Shown here piece after piece: positions 1 through 10,084 of a stretch of 23,647 nt of DNA. Both the position numbers and the translations under genes were made by a program. A model generated the notes under the pieces. That model ran no database searches and was not told the origin of the DNA. It saw only the letters and a program-made list of their open reading frames with translations. Origin of the DNA: Usnea hakonensis (taxonomy: Eukaryota; Ascomycota; Lecanoromycetes; Lecanorales; Parmeliaceae); NCBI GenBank assembly GCA_013423325.1, contig BLJB01000404.1, forward strand, positions 1 to 23,647, given 5' to 3'. Within the stretch, counting starts at the first letter, position 1. Each line of letters starts with the position of its first letter.

Positions 1-605
1 TCGCTAGTTACCCCCGTAGTAGATATCCTCTCCCCTTCCTCCTCTATTCTAACTAGGAGTTATCTTGTCCGCCTAGACTCTTCCGTTATCTCCCTCTAGG
101 CCTATACTACTGGCCCTCTCCTCGTATTCTATATTAGTAACCCCGTAAAGGGGTTACCTTTACTCTAGTATCCCCCTAGGGAGCCCTAGAGGGTCGGAGT
201 ACTCGCCCTACTATCTACTAGGCTCTAGGGCCTACGTACTTCCCTCTACGCGTAGGCTTCGAGGTCGATTTACTATCCTTTAATAAAGGTCTAGATACCT
301 CCTAGATTCTTCGTATACGCCTCCTATACGGCCGCGCTAAGCTCTCTAAACGGCGTATTTTTAATAGCTTCTAACGTGGCGATAGCGTTACTCGCTTATT
401 CCTTCCTATTTATCTAGCTTCTCCCGAGGCTCCTCCTATTAGTCGCCCCCCCTACCGGCTAGTTAGGGGCCTAAGTTACGTATTCTTAACGCGTTTCTTC
501 TACTACTACCTTACCTCCTCTACTACTATCGATTACTCCGCTCCCCTCTACTCCTACCCTAAGTCGCTTGCGTGCTTCGTACGCCTCGTTGCCACTATTA
601 ACCAT
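1..605 (-). pseudogene. LINE-A ORF1 (gag-like), N-terminal part, RIP-inactivated
   Basis: The start codon is the ATG at 605-603 on the minus strand, giving MVNSGNEAYEARKRLG before the frame decays. The same ATG is used in the full copy (15577). The frame carries many TAG and TAA codons at positions that were probably Gln or Trp, and reading through them keeps one frame, so decay here was by substitution and not by indels. ORF1 proteins of Tad1-type LINEs bind RNA and coat the element RNP; the knuckle region that would show this lies outside the window for this copy. The product cannot be made as it stands. Confidence 0.8.
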
Positions 606-631
606 GGATTGGAATGAGCGTCCCTCCATTT
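1..631 (-). mobile_element. LINE-A copy 1, 5' end (Tad1-type non-LTR retrotransposon), cut by window start
   Basis: This segment aligns base for base with 14975-15603 of the full-length LINE-A; almost all differences are C/T or G/A transitions. The element is read on the minus strand, so its 5' end is near 631 and its body continues left of the window. Similarity stops after the shared ctccattt, just outside the ATG at 605. The last 30 or so bases (about 601-630) keep TG and CA dinucleotides while the interior has lost them. The sequence to the right (633 onward) is the interior of LINE-C, so this copy probably landed inside a LINE-C. Its 3' end and TSD are outside the window. Confidence 0.88.
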
Positions 632-639
632 TCAGTACT

Positions 640-3158
640 ATTTCTTATTTCTACTAAAATAGACTTTCAATTAAAAGTAGTTATATTCTATAAAGTACTC
701 TTTTTTAAAGATTTATAGAAATAAAGAAAAAGGTAGAAGCCTTTATAAAAATTATAAAATAAAGGTTTTAGAAAATAGTAAAAAACTATATATTATAGAT
801 AGAGTCTATAACTAATTTAAATTTATATTAGAATATAGATTATATAAAAGTTATTAAGATAGCTAAGCTTAGACTTAAAAAGTATTATTAACTCTAAAAT
901 AAATAATTAGTTAAAGAACTTTAGAAAGTAAAAAGAGAAAAGATAAAGATTATATATAAAATCTATATACTTTATTAGCGTAAGGGAATATATAAAGTAT
1001 TATTAAAAAAAATAGAATCTAGAAGTTTATCTAATAAGAATAAAAGCGAAATATAGCCCTAAAACTCTTATTATAGTTCTTAATTATTCTAGACTAGAGA
1101 GAAATAAAATAGTCTAGTTTTAAAAATAAAGTTAATATTTTAAAAAATATATTATTTCTATTTACCCTAATAATTAATTTAGAAAATATTCTAGATATTT
1201 AATATTTAACTCTAATATTTATAGAGGATAGGATTAATAGTAATAAAGTAATAAAAGTAATTATATATTTAATAATAAATAAAGTTCTAGATATTTTAGA
1301 AATTCCTAATTAGTTTCTAAAGTATATAGTTTTATATATTATAGACTCTCTTACTAGACTTTTCTAAATCTATTTTAATCTAGAATATTATTTAAGATTC
1401 TTTAAAGAGACTAATATAGTAATATTAAAAAAATCGAATAAATCTAACTATTTAGAATTTAAAATTTATTAATTAATAGTCTTACTCGATACTTTAAATA
1501 AAGTATTAAAAATAGTAATTTCGAAATAATTAATAAAACTAATAGAAAGCTATAGTCTTTTTTTTTAATAATAAATAGAGGCGAGAAAAGATAGATTAAT
1601 AAAAATAATATTAAAATTACTAATAGATATAATTTATATTATATAAAATTATAATATTATTAATAATAGAAAAGTTATTAGTCTATTTTTACTAGATATT
1701 ATAAATATTTTTAATAATATTTTATATAAAAGACTCCTTTATAATCTAAAAAAGAGAAGAGTCCTAAAAAAGATAATAAGATAGATATCTAACTTTTTTA
1801 TAGATAAAGCGATATCTATAATATTAAAAAACTAGATAAGTCTAATAAAGATAGTAGAGATTAGTATTTTTTAAAGATTACTATTTTTTTCTATATTATT
1901 CCTTTTTTTTAATACTCCTTTAATTAAATAATATATAAGAGCTACTCTCTCTATTTAAATAAGAGGTTTTATTAATAATATCTATTTACTAAGGGAGTAT
2001 AGAAGATAATTATAGAGTACTATATAAGGCTCACGATATCTATCTTAAGTAGACTAGAATATACGGGGTAATATTTGCCCCTAAGAAATATAAGCTAGTA
2101 TATCTAATAAGGAGCCTAAAGAAGTTTAATATAGAGGTATCTTTAGATTTCGAAAAGGTTAAGATAGACCCTAGTCTAAATATAAGAGTATTAGGCTTAT
2201 ATATAGATACTAAACTTTAGTAGGGACTATATATTACTTAGCTAATAATCTAAGCTATAAAATAGAAACGAGCCTTAGAATATCTTATAGACTTAATATA
2301 GAGAGCAATATTTACTAGATACTATATAATATATAGTATAATAGTATACCCGATATTAATATTTATAGTACTAATTTAGTATTATTTTTATAGAATAAAA
2401 GGATTCTTTTAGAAGCTCTTTAAGAAGCTAATTAAGATATAAAATAAATATTTTCGTAGAGTAACTAAAGTATATAAGATAACTTCTATTTTAATTCTAA
2501 AAATAGAGGCTTTAATAGCCTTTTTTAAATATTAATTTAATAAGCTAGTATTATAATATTAAGCTTTATAAGGTATCTACCTTATTATAAAAAAAGGTAA
2601 TAAATAAATTATCTAGTATTTCTAAAATAGTAAAGATAGAAAAAGAAAAAGAGGGCCTATATTTATAATAATAAAAAAGGCCTAGACTTTTAAAGTTCTT
2701 AAAAAAAAAAGTTAGAATCTAGTAACTATTAATATAAGAAAAAAGAAGAACTAGATTAATCTATATAAAAATATTAAGGAATATTAGAATATTAATATTA
2801 TTAGATAAAAAATATAAGATTAATTCTAAAAACGAAGATTTAAAAAATAGGAAAAATATTAATAAAGAATTTTTATTATAGCGAGAACCTTTACCTAGAT
2901 AAAGAATTTATATAATAATAGATTTAACTATTATAAGATACTAAAAAAGGCTAAAAGCTTAATTATTATCTAAATAAAAAGCAGTAAAATTAAGCTTAAT
3001 ATATTTTTTAATAGAATAAGAGTTTTAAATATTAATTTTAATTATAGATATAAAAAAAGAAGATAAATATATTTTTCTCTTCTATTTAAAATTATAAGAG
3101 AATAGATTATAACTACTTATAAAAGCGAATATTAGAGATTTCTAAATAATATTAATTA
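640..3158 (+). pseudogene. LINE-C ORF2 remnant: reverse transcriptase and C-terminal region
   Basis: Decayed polyprotein of a Tad1-type LINE. Reading through TAA/TAG, about 1425-1660 gives the RT fingers (a TVVLxKP-like start, then a PxAxLxTLxK-like block). Motif A is at about 1686-1721 (LDIINIFNN, from an LDxxGAFDN type). Motif B is at about 1857-1930 (GxPQGSPLSPILFLFFN type). Motif C is at about 1965-1985, where the FxDD box reads F-I-N-N: both catalytic Asp codons are now Asn, as G-to-A change in a TpG context would give. Just after it, an 8-base deletion relative to the fragment at 3587 shifts the frame. From 2010 a good thumb region follows (KAHDIYLK, APKKYKL, LGLYIDTKL). The C-terminal Tad-type segment is visible at 2880-3070. 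No RNase H call is certain. Non-functional. Confidence 0.85.
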
Positions 3159-3586
3159 TAATTAAAGGGATCTAAATAGTAGTAAAATAGATAATTAACT
3201 TTAACTAATTAAATAATTTTAAGTTAATTAGTAAATAACTTTAATAATTAAGATTACCTCTTAGAGTAAAAGAGATTGTTAAATCTAAAAAAGATATATA
3301 AAGAAATAATTATATCTACCTCTAAAAATAAAAATAATTAAAAATATAAAAATTAGAAAATAAAAAAGTTAATATAAAAAAGTAGAGAGATATATAATAG
3401 TATAATAAAGCTTTTAAAAAGTATAATAAAAAAAAGAATATACTATTTAATTAAAATTTTTATTTAAAGGTTCGCCCTTAAATTTCTTTAACGCCTAGCT
3501 CTATTAGTTTAGCGTTATAGTTACCCTTATTAGCTTATATTAAGTAGCTAGTATAGACGTATAAAATAATTAATTAATTAATTAAT
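3159..3586 (+). repeat. LINE-C 3' untranslated region and tail (copy 1)
   Basis: About 430 bases align without large gaps to 8563-8994 at the end of element D. Landmarks shared by both are the block around aagggatcta, a ggttcgccctta block (3471 and 8886) and a terminal run of taat units. The conserved CpG-bearing block near 3470-3500 has changed least. This is the region the LINE RT is expected to recognise when it primes on target DNA. Confidence 0.85.
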
Positions 3587-3688
3587 CTATTTACTAATAT
3601 ATAGCGGGAGTATAAAAGATAATTATAGAGTATTATATAAAACTTATAATATCTAGTTTAAATAGATTAAGATATATAATAACTTTTA
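3587..3688 (+). pseudogene. LINE-C RT scrap (motif C and following residues)
   Basis: A fragment of about 100 bases matching 1979-2080 of LINE-C copy 1. It reads IYLL then GSIKDNYRVLY, the stretch directly after the RT catalytic box. It keeps 8 bases (about 3597-3604) that copy 1 lacks, so it gives the undeleted frame there. To its left is the tail of LINE-C copy 1; to its right the sequence switches to the minus-strand LINE-C linker at about 3688. It is probably the remainder of a LINE-C into which copy 1 inserted, or a rearrangement joint. Confidence 0.7.
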
Positions 3689-4756
3689 TATAGTCTATAT
3701 TCTAATATAAATTTAAATTAGTCGTAGACTTTATCTATAGTATATAGTTTTTTATTATTTTCTAGAACCTCTAATTTATAATTTCTATAAAGGCTTCTAT
3801 CTCTTTCTCTATTTCTATAGATCTTTAAAAGAGAGCGCTTTATAAAGTATAATTACTTCTAGCTATTTTAAAAGTAGTATCTTTTTTAATTAATTTTTTC
3901 TATAATTATTACTTTTTTATTAATATCTTTTTCTATTATTATTCTAGTTTCGTTACTATTAAAATATAGTTAGACGCGTATTCTAGATTCTTTTTTAAGA
4001 TATAGTAAACTATAATTTAATAGACTTTTAATATTAGAAAGATTAAATTAATTATTAATTTCTAGCCTTAAGATTTCTATATAACTAAATTATTAAATAG
4101 TTTAAAAGTTATTTTCTTAATCTAAATAATCTTAATAAATCTATTAATTATTTTATAATATATATATTATTTCTTATTATTCTATTTAGAATAGTAAAGA
4201 TTAAAGTTTTTAAGAACTATATATTTACCTTTTTTCTTTAAGAACTATATATTTACCTTTTTTCTTTAAGACTTATTCTAAAAATATTAATATTAAAGAG
4301 ATTATTATTACCTCTAGTAATATTAGCGACTAGTTATATATATTGTATATTTAAAGGATTAGTTCTTAAGTAGAGAACTAGAAAAAAATACGCTCCTCTT
4401 TTTCCCTATTATCTTATTTAATATTTAATTAAAGGGAGTAAAAGTTATTTTTTTAATATCTAATTTTCTAACTAATTAGATCTATCCTTTTATTAATATA
4501 AAAATATATCTAAATATCTAGATCTAATTTATAGATTAGTAGAAATTTACTAGAATTTAAATTATATATTAATCTATTAAATAAGTTATAGCTTAGCTTC
4601 TAAATTATTAATATATTATAATTTTATACTTTCTACTTTTTAAAAAATAATACTATTACTCTATTTTTTAATTTCTATATATTATATTATAAGATCTTTA
4701 ATATATTATTTTTATTTATTAATATAGATATTAAAATTTAAATTATTAAGATTAAT
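3689..4756 (-). pseudogene. LINE-C ORF2 N-terminal part: AP-type endonuclease and linker
   Basis: Minus-strand reading from about 4710 gives the opening of a LINE AP-endonuclease: a LxILQYN box, then LxIIQ followed by Lys where the catalytic Glu of the QEP box is expected, then YNLNSSKF and FYINKRIDL. A GDFNLHH-type box lies at about 4186-4214, now reading L-K-N-F-N-L-Y-Y. In active elements this domain nicks the target to start reverse transcription. It is broken here by stops, by loss of expected catalytic residues and by a 28-base tandem duplication directly upstream of the GDFN-type box. The linker (3860 to 3689) corresponds to 655-860 of copy 1. Confidence 0.8.
4212..4267. repeat. 28-bp tandem duplication inside the LINE-C endonuclease
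   Basis: Two perfect 28-base units start at 4212 and 4240, and the first few bases of a third follow at 4268. Each begins aagaactatatattt. Since 28 is not a multiple of three, the duplication shifts the endonuclease frame next to its GDFN-type box. The perfect identity of the units, in sequence full of transitions, suggests the duplication arose after most RIP. Confidence 0.9.
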
Positions 4757-5592
4757 ATTAATTATACTTAATATTAAGATTATATTAATTATATTAATTA
4801 TATTTTAGAAGCCGGTTCTTCTTTTAAATTAGATTAAATATATTTATCTTAATTTTTTTTTTAAGATCTTAAATAGCCTTTCTATCTTTTTTAATTATTA
4901 GTTATTTAAGATCTCTTCTAGTCTTTTCCTTTTTAGAGATACTATCTTCTATTTATTCTCTATTTAGATTAAAGCTAGAATAGATTAGATTATTATTAAA
5001 GACTTTTTATATTATTTAGAGATACTCTCTTTTTTTTATTTAAAGTATTCCTATCTTCTATTAACAAATTTAATAATTTAAACTCTATATCTTATAATTA
5101 TTTTAGTAAATTATATAGTATCTTTACCTTTAGCCCTAATAGTCTTTAATAGAGTAAGCTTTAATATAGTATTTATACTTTACCGGCCTCTAATATAATC
5201 TCTATAGATAATTATATTATTAATATTAGTAATACTATTTTAGTTTACTTACTATCTTCTATTTTTTATAGTAGAGTAATTAACTATTCTTTATTATATT
5301 TTCTATTATTAGTCTATTCGCCTTTTTAGGGCTTTTAGTTTTAATTAGAAATATAGAGTATTTCTTAATCTTTCTATCTATCTTCTTTATTTATATAAAT
5401 AGAAGCTATTCTACTCTTACTATTTCTAATTTAAGATAGAGGGTACTATTCTTCTATTTTAGCTTCTCGATATAAGCCCCTTAATCTTTATTATCGAACG
5501 CGTCGATTCTTACTAAGTCGACGGCTACTATAAAGGAGGGTTTAAGAACGTAGATCGAAGAATAATCTCTCTAGATTACCTCGGCGTCCTCT
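4757..5592 (-). pseudogene. LINE-C ORF1 (gag-like, CCHC knuckles), RIP-inactivated
   Basis: Minus-strand reading from 5592 gives a Tad-type gag: a pre-knuckle segment (RDYSSIYVLKPSF, then VRIDAFDNK, KSPKKANRLIVEN) followed by the knuckle block. The first knuckle occupies 5234-5193 and has C-x2-C-x4-H-x4-C spacing once TAT/TAC codons are read as decayed Cys or His (TGT, TGC or CAT). A second, C-x2-C-x3-H-x4-C, follows. The protein would bind element RNA. ORF2 starts just after it, near 4710, the usual ORF1-ORF2 order. The N-terminus is not visible because the upstream sequence is a second copy of the C-terminal part. Confidence 0.8.
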
Positions 5593-6202
5593 ATTAATTA
5601 TACTTAATATTAAGATTATATTAATTATATTAATTACATTTTAGAAGCCGGTTTTTTTTTTAAACTAGATTAAATATATTTATCCTAATTCTTTTTTTAA
5701 GATCTTAGGTAGCCTTCCCGCCTTTCTTAATTATTAATTATTTAAAATCTTTTCTAATCTCTTTCTTTTTAGAAATACTATTTTCTATCTATTCTCTATT
5801 TAGACTAGAACTAAGATAGATTAGATTATTATTAAGGACTTTTTATATTATTTAAAAATATTCTCTTTTCTCTACTTAAGGCGTTTTATTTTTTATTAGT
5901 AAACTTAATAATTTAAGCTTTATATTTTATAATTATTTTAATAAACTATATAATATCTTTATCTCTAGTTCTAGTAGTTTTTAGTAAAATAGATTTTAAT
6001 ATAGTATCTATATTTTATTAGCCTCTAGTACGACCTCTATAGATAGTTATATTACTAATATTAATAGTACTATTTTAGTTTACTTATTATCTCTTATTTT
6101 TTATAGTAGAGTAGTTAACTATTCTCTATTATATTTTCTACTATTAGTCTATTTACCTTTTTAAGACTCTTAGTTTTAATTAAGAGTATAGAGTATTTCT
6201 TA
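5593..6202 (-). pseudogene. Duplicated C-terminal half of LINE-C ORF1
   Basis: This 610-base block is a direct repeat of 4757-5367, separated from it by 225 bases. It carries the same knuckle region, with the first knuckle at 6069-6028 showing the same C-x2-C-x4-H-x4-C spacing. The two copies differ mostly by transitions, with one or the other keeping the older base, so both were exposed to RIP after the duplication or were RIPed as repeats of each other. On the minus strand the order is gag C-terminus, gag middle plus C-terminus, endonuclease, which is a partial tandem duplication of about 836 bases. Confidence 0.82.
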
Positions 6203-6300
6203 TCAAAATAGGAAGGTTTGCCGAGTCACGTGACTTCGTTATGTGATCTTGGCGCCTTAGTATTTTATAAATAGTCTTGCATATTTCTTGTACTTTTATA
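6203..6300 (+). promoter_or_regulatory. Promoter-like island with E-box palindrome and TATA box
   Basis: Composition changes sharply at 6203: TG and CA dinucleotides reappear. The island holds a perfect 12-base palindrome, agtcacgtgact (6224-6235), with a CACGTG E-box core, then tcttggcg (6247-6254) and a TATA-like tataaatag (6266-6274). The same tcttggcg plus TATA arrangement, with nearly the same spacing, occurs at 19121-19146. It could drive the unidentified degraded sequence to the right. No transcript evidence is available. Confidence 0.45.
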
Positions 6301-7070
6301 ATTAATTAATTAAGAAATAAGTATTCTATATACCTACTTTTAATAGATTATAAGCCCGGATTATAGGATATTATTTTAGTAATCCTTTCGCTTTATATTA
6401 TATTTATTAGCTTATAATAAGAGTTCTAGAAAGGGCTAAATAAATTACTAGCTATACTATCTATTAGTCGGGATATACCCGAATATAAAAATTAATACTA
6501 TATTAGAAATAGTCTACTAGGCTATAGAAAGAATATAGGGATTAATTTAATTCTAAAAATATATAAATTATACTATAATCTTTAGCTTAGCTACAATCGG
6601 GTTATACGCTAGTATTAGTTAATAATTATCTACTAAAAGATACTATTCTATCTATAGATTATACTAATTAGATATTACTATAACTCTATAGAGTTTTTTT
6701 AGATTATTTAAATTATATAGATTATACTCGCCTACTCTATATTACTATTATAAGGCTTAAAAGTATTTAAAATTATATCTACTCTATCTATTTTCGATAC
6801 TATTAAGTTACTAAGTAATCTAATTAAACCGAATAGTTATTATATATCTCTAAGACTCTAGATAACTAATTATAAGAGTAAAAAGTTAGTTTTATTTTAT
6901 TAATTATTCTAGATAATCTCTTATAACTACCTATTCCAATATTTTAAAATAAGTCGAAGGATATTACTACTATTAAACTACTATCTAAAAGTCGCTTAAA
7001 CTATTATTATATCTAAAAAAATACTAGATAGCTAATTATAAACTATTTTTATATTACTAATTCCTCTTTA
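6301..7070. other. Unidentified degraded sequence, left half
   Basis: AT-rich, RIP-like sequence with no family I can recognise. One plus-strand frame reads through with only TAA/TAG stops from about 6350, but this is weak evidence here because TGA has been lost from all frames. It is interrupted by element D at 7088 and appears to resume at 9012, since the shared 17-mer at 7071 and 8995 marks one original site. It is probably the 5' part of an old transposon whose promoter is at 6203-6300. Confidence 0.4.
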
Positions 7071-7087
7071 TAATCTCTTTTTAATAC
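7071..7087. repeat. Target-site duplication of element D, left copy
   Basis: The 17-mer taatctctttttaatac is found here and again at 8995-9011. The first six bases may partly be element tail, because LINE-C copy 1 also ends in taatct, so the true TSD is 11 to 17 bases. Confidence 0.75.
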
Positions 7088-7334
7088 GCTCCTTCCATCG
7101 CTCTTCTTATACTCCTTCTATCGCCCTCTTTACGCTCCTTCTATTACCCTCCTTACGCTTCTTCTATCGCCTTTCTTACGCTTCTTCTATCGCCCTTTTT
7201 ATACTCTTTCTATCGCTCTTTTTACGCTTCTTTTATCGCCTTTTTTATACTTCTTCTATTACCCTTTTTATACTTTTATTATTTTTTTTACGCTCTTTTT
7301 ATTACCCTTTTTATACTCCTTTTATTACTCTTAT
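7085..7334 (+). repeat. 23-bp minisatellite, about 11 units, at the 5' end of element D
   Basis: Units run from 7085 to 7334, each 23 bases except the ninth (20). A typical unit is tacgcttcttctatcgcc plus a T-rich end. The first half alternates between tacgc and tatac forms. The units are pyrimidine-rich on the plus strand and differ mainly by C/T changes. A 23-base period does not preserve a reading frame, so the array is unlikely to be coding. Its start coincides with the TSD edge, so it belongs to the inserted element. Confidence 0.9.
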
Positions 7335-8562
7335 TATAGTAATAACTAAAATCCTTACTATAAGAAATATAGAATATATATCTAAAATATAATTATAATC
7401 GCGACGCGTTAGCTAATAGTTTAGAATTTAAAATATATTAGAGAAAGAGGTTAAGGGAGTAAGATATATTAATTATATCTCTAATAATTTAAGTCTATTT
7501 CTATAGTTATTAATTAAAGGCTAGATAATATATTTAGAAATTTTATAAAAGCTACTAGAGACTCGTTAATATTAATTCTAAAAATATATTATTAAGATTA
7601 ATTTTTTTTATCTCTTAAGGGTTTAAGTCCCTTCTAGTAATTATTAGCTAAGAGAGAGAAATTTTAATATAGGTACCCTTTAAATACTAAAATAGATATT
7701 AATATAAGCTTAAAGGGGGGCTAGTAAAAATATTAATATTTAGATTTTAATATAGATAAACTCTATATATAGATAGATCTAGATATAGATTAAAATAGAT
7801 AGAATCGTACCCTATTATATATAAGAAAAATTATTTATAAAAATTATTTAATTAGTAATTACTATATATTAATAGTATAGATCGAAGCTAGTCTCTATTA
7901 ATAAATATATTAGTCTATTAGCTACTAAATAGGATACCTTTAGAAATTATAGATTATTAAGTATAAGAAATTTATTAATATTAATTTTTATATCTTCTAA
8001 AAATTTAAGTTTTTTTATATAGTTAATAGCTAGAAATAAAAAAAGAGATAAATAGATTCTAATATAAATATAGTTAAATACTTAATATAGCGATTCTTAA
8101 TTAGTAGGGTAAAAATACTATAGTATTATAATAGTCTCTATAAGATATAGATAATCTAAATAAGGGAGATCTTTAATAATAATATAAAATAGATAAACCC
8201 TATAGGGCGTAATATATAATAGTAATTACTATTAGCTTTTAGAGCTAAATAAGACTATCTATATAGCCCGAGAAGATAGTATATATATATTAATATATTA
8301 AGAGCTATAAGAAGTTAACTATTTTATAATAAGGGCCTAAGGCGGAGTAGAGAGTAAGCTAAAGTAGTACTATATATTTAGTCTTATAAAAGATATACTT
8401 AAAAAGTAAATAGTAATTAATTTAGATAATAGTTAATTTTATCTATTAATTATATAAAGCTCTAATCTAGAGGAATAGTTTAAACTAAGTATAAAAGTAA
8501 CCTTAAAAATAATTATAAGATATAAACTAGATAGAGGGTCTAAAGAGTAGGATTTTAACCTC
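7335..8562 (+). pseudogene. Unrecognised coding-like body of element D
   Basis: I do not recognise a family. One plus-strand frame reads through about 400 codons with only TAA/TAG stops and ends near the point where LINE-C 3' similarity begins. Its last part (about 8230-8560) looks protein-like, with segments such as LELNKTIYIARED, GGVESKLK and IRYKLDRGSKE. No CCHC knuckle, FxDD box or endonuclease box is seen. It may be an ORF1 too decayed to recognise, a captured host sequence, or non-coding. Openness alone is weak evidence in RIPed DNA. Confidence 0.35.
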
Positions 8563-8994
8563 CTAAATTAATTACTACTAAAGGGATCTAGATAGTAGTA
8601 AGATAGATAGTTAACTCCGGCTAGTTAAATAGTTTGGAGTTAGCTAGTAAATAACTCTAATAGTTAAAACTACCCCTTAAGGTAGAGGAGATTATTAAGT
8701 CTAAAAAGGATATACGAAAAAACGATTATATTTATCTTTAAAAATAGAGATAATTAGAGATATAAAAATTAAAGAATAGAAGAGTTAATATAAAAAAGTA
8801 GAGAAATATATAATAATATAATAAAACTCTTAAAGAGTATAATAGAAAAAAGAATATATTATTTAATTAAAATTTTTATTTAGAGGTTCGCCCTTAGATT
8901 TCTTTAACGCCTAGCTCTACTAGTTTAATATTATAGTTACTCTTATTAGCTTATATTAAGTAGCTAGTATAGGCGTATAAAATAATTAATTAAT
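8563..8994 (+). repeat. LINE-C-type 3' end on element D
   Basis: About 430 bases aligned to 3159-3586, differing mostly by transitions, with this copy keeping more G and C (for example near 8610-8640). It ends in the same run of taat units. Similarity begins close to 8563; upstream of that the two elements are unrelated. Confidence 0.87.
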
Positions 8995-9011
8995 TAATCT
9001 CTTTTTAATAC
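8995..9011. repeat. Target-site duplication of element D, right copy
   Basis: Same 17-mer as at 7071-7087. It follows the taat-repeat tail directly. Confidence 0.75.
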
Positions 9012-10080
9012 TTTTAGATAGTCGAAAGGCGCTATTTAGCTACTAATACTATACTATTAATTCTGTTATTAATTTATAAGTAAGATATAAGATATCTTAT
9101 AATTATAGCTTTTAGTCTAACTACTTATTATATTAAACTAGATATTAGTAAATCTTTAATTATTACGCTATAATTACTAAGCCGCTATTATAATTATTAA
9201 TCGCTAATAGCGAGTAAATTACTAATTATATAATTTTAATAGATCTCGCCTTTACTTAAATTTCTACTAACTCTATATTAATTATTACTATTATTTTTAG
9301 AAATAGTAGCGCGTAAAGTTATAAGTAAGGAAGAGTATTTCGAAAGAGTAAGAGAATAGAATAAATATATATAGTACTAAATATAACCTCTTTCTAGGGA
9401 TATACTAATAATAGATAGAAATAATACTTTTAATTAAATCTTAGAATTAATATATATACTCTAAACTCTATTCTATAAGATTAGAAGATCTATATATATT
9501 ATACATAATCTATTATATTTCTAGACTCTAGCTAGTATATATTACTATTTTTTCTATACTCTAACTCCTAAATAGAAAGCTTAAATTATTATTAATTATA
9601 AAGAAGTAGATAGAGTCTATTATATCTTTAAGTAAAATTAGCTATATAAATATAAATAGTACTAGATCCTTATACGAGATTTCCCTTATTACTATTATAA
9701 CCTTAATATATATAATATTATTAGAAAGGGCGAATCTTATAGATACGCTATTATCTAACTTTTAAATTAGTTTAATAAATCTATCTAGAAGACTCTAAAA
9801 TACGAGTAAGATATATATTATTTATCTAAATCTAAGGAGTCTATTCTAACTACTTCTAGATTCTTTATTAAGGAATTAATATTTTCTATATATAGTAATA
9901 TTAATTTATTTAGATATAAAGTTAAATTATCTTTATATATCTTATTATTATTAAGTTATAGAAAATAACTTAATAAGAGTACTAGTTCTACTAAAGATTA
10001 CTAAGCTTAAGAACCTTAAAGGGTACTAGATATAAAAGTAAAAAATATAAATTTATCTTATTACTACTATATTATAGAAA
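9012..10080. other. Unidentified degraded sequence, right half
   Basis: Continuation of the sequence interrupted at 7088. It is AT-rich and RIP-like with isolated CpG sites. Plus-strand frames at about 9530-9990 look protein-like (for example RYKVKLSLYILLL) but match no family I can name. It runs into the copia gag near 10085 without a visible boundary, so it may be the 5' region of that element or an older unrelated one. Confidence 0.35.
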
Positions 10081-10084
10081 TATA

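Larger units (their letters stand above)
633..3586 (+). mobile_element. LINE-C copy 1 (Tad1-type LINE), linker to 3' end
   Basis: A non-LTR retrotransposon relic on the plus strand. It starts in the linker between endonuclease and RT, because the LINE-A copy at 1-631 interrupts it, and ends in a tail of repeated taat units at about 3565-3586. The first 220 bases match the inverse complement of 3689-3860, which ties it to the minus-strand LINE-C. The last 430 bases match 8563-8994. Composition is extremely AT-rich with almost no CA or TG. No TSD can be tested because the 5' side is outside the window. Confidence 0.85.
3689..6202 (-). mobile_element. LINE-C copy 2, ORF1 to linker, inverted relative to copy 1
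   Basis: On the minus strand, 6202 to 3689 reads gag-like ORF1, then ORF2 endonuclease, then the linker also present at 640-860. RT and 3' end are missing on this strand. The 5' limit at 6202 lies inside gag, since the same sequence at 5367 continues smoothly into more gag, so the copy is truncated or rearranged there. Copies 1 and 2 overlap only in the linker, and together they cover most of a LINE-C. Heavy RIP-like decay, with a less degraded patch at about 5480-5590. Confidence 0.82.
7088..8994 (+). mobile_element. Element D: non-autonomous LINE-like insertion with 5' minisatellite and LINE-C 3' end
   Basis: A 1.9-kb insertion bounded by the shared 17-mer (7071-7087 and 8995-9011). Its 5' end is an array of 23-base units, its middle is a coding-like but unrecognised stretch, and its last 430 bases match the LINE-C 3' end. 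I see no RT or endonuclease motif. The design (own 5' part, borrowed 3' end, TSD) suggests an element mobilised in trans by LINE-C machinery, or a LINE-C derivative that replaced its ORFs. Strand is set by the LINE-C 3' end. RIP decay is strong throughout. Confidence 0.7.

Noticed and set aside
4757..6202. The two 610-base direct repeats as LTRs of a small retrotransposon
   Set aside because: Both repeats encode the CCHC knuckle region of a LINE gag on the minus strand, and the 225 bases between them are upstream gag, so this is an internal duplication.
633..6202. A single LINE-C inserted with a 5' inversion by twin priming
   Set aside because: In twin priming the inverted 5' part lies upstream of the sense 3' part. 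Here the minus-strand 5' part lies downstream of the 3' tail, and the linker is present in both pieces.
7085..7334. CRISPR array
   Set aside because: The 23-base units are contiguous with no spacers and lie at the 5' end of a transposon in a fungal genome.
7335..8562. A captured host gene inside element D
   Set aside because: Not supported beyond an open frame, and open frames are not informative where TGA is lost; kept only as an unidentified coding-like stretch.
6301..10080. A Starship or Crypton-type tyrosine recombinase gene in the unidentified segments
   Set aside because: I could not find a tyrosine recombinase R...H-x-x-R...Y signature, and the frames are too decayed to call any family.
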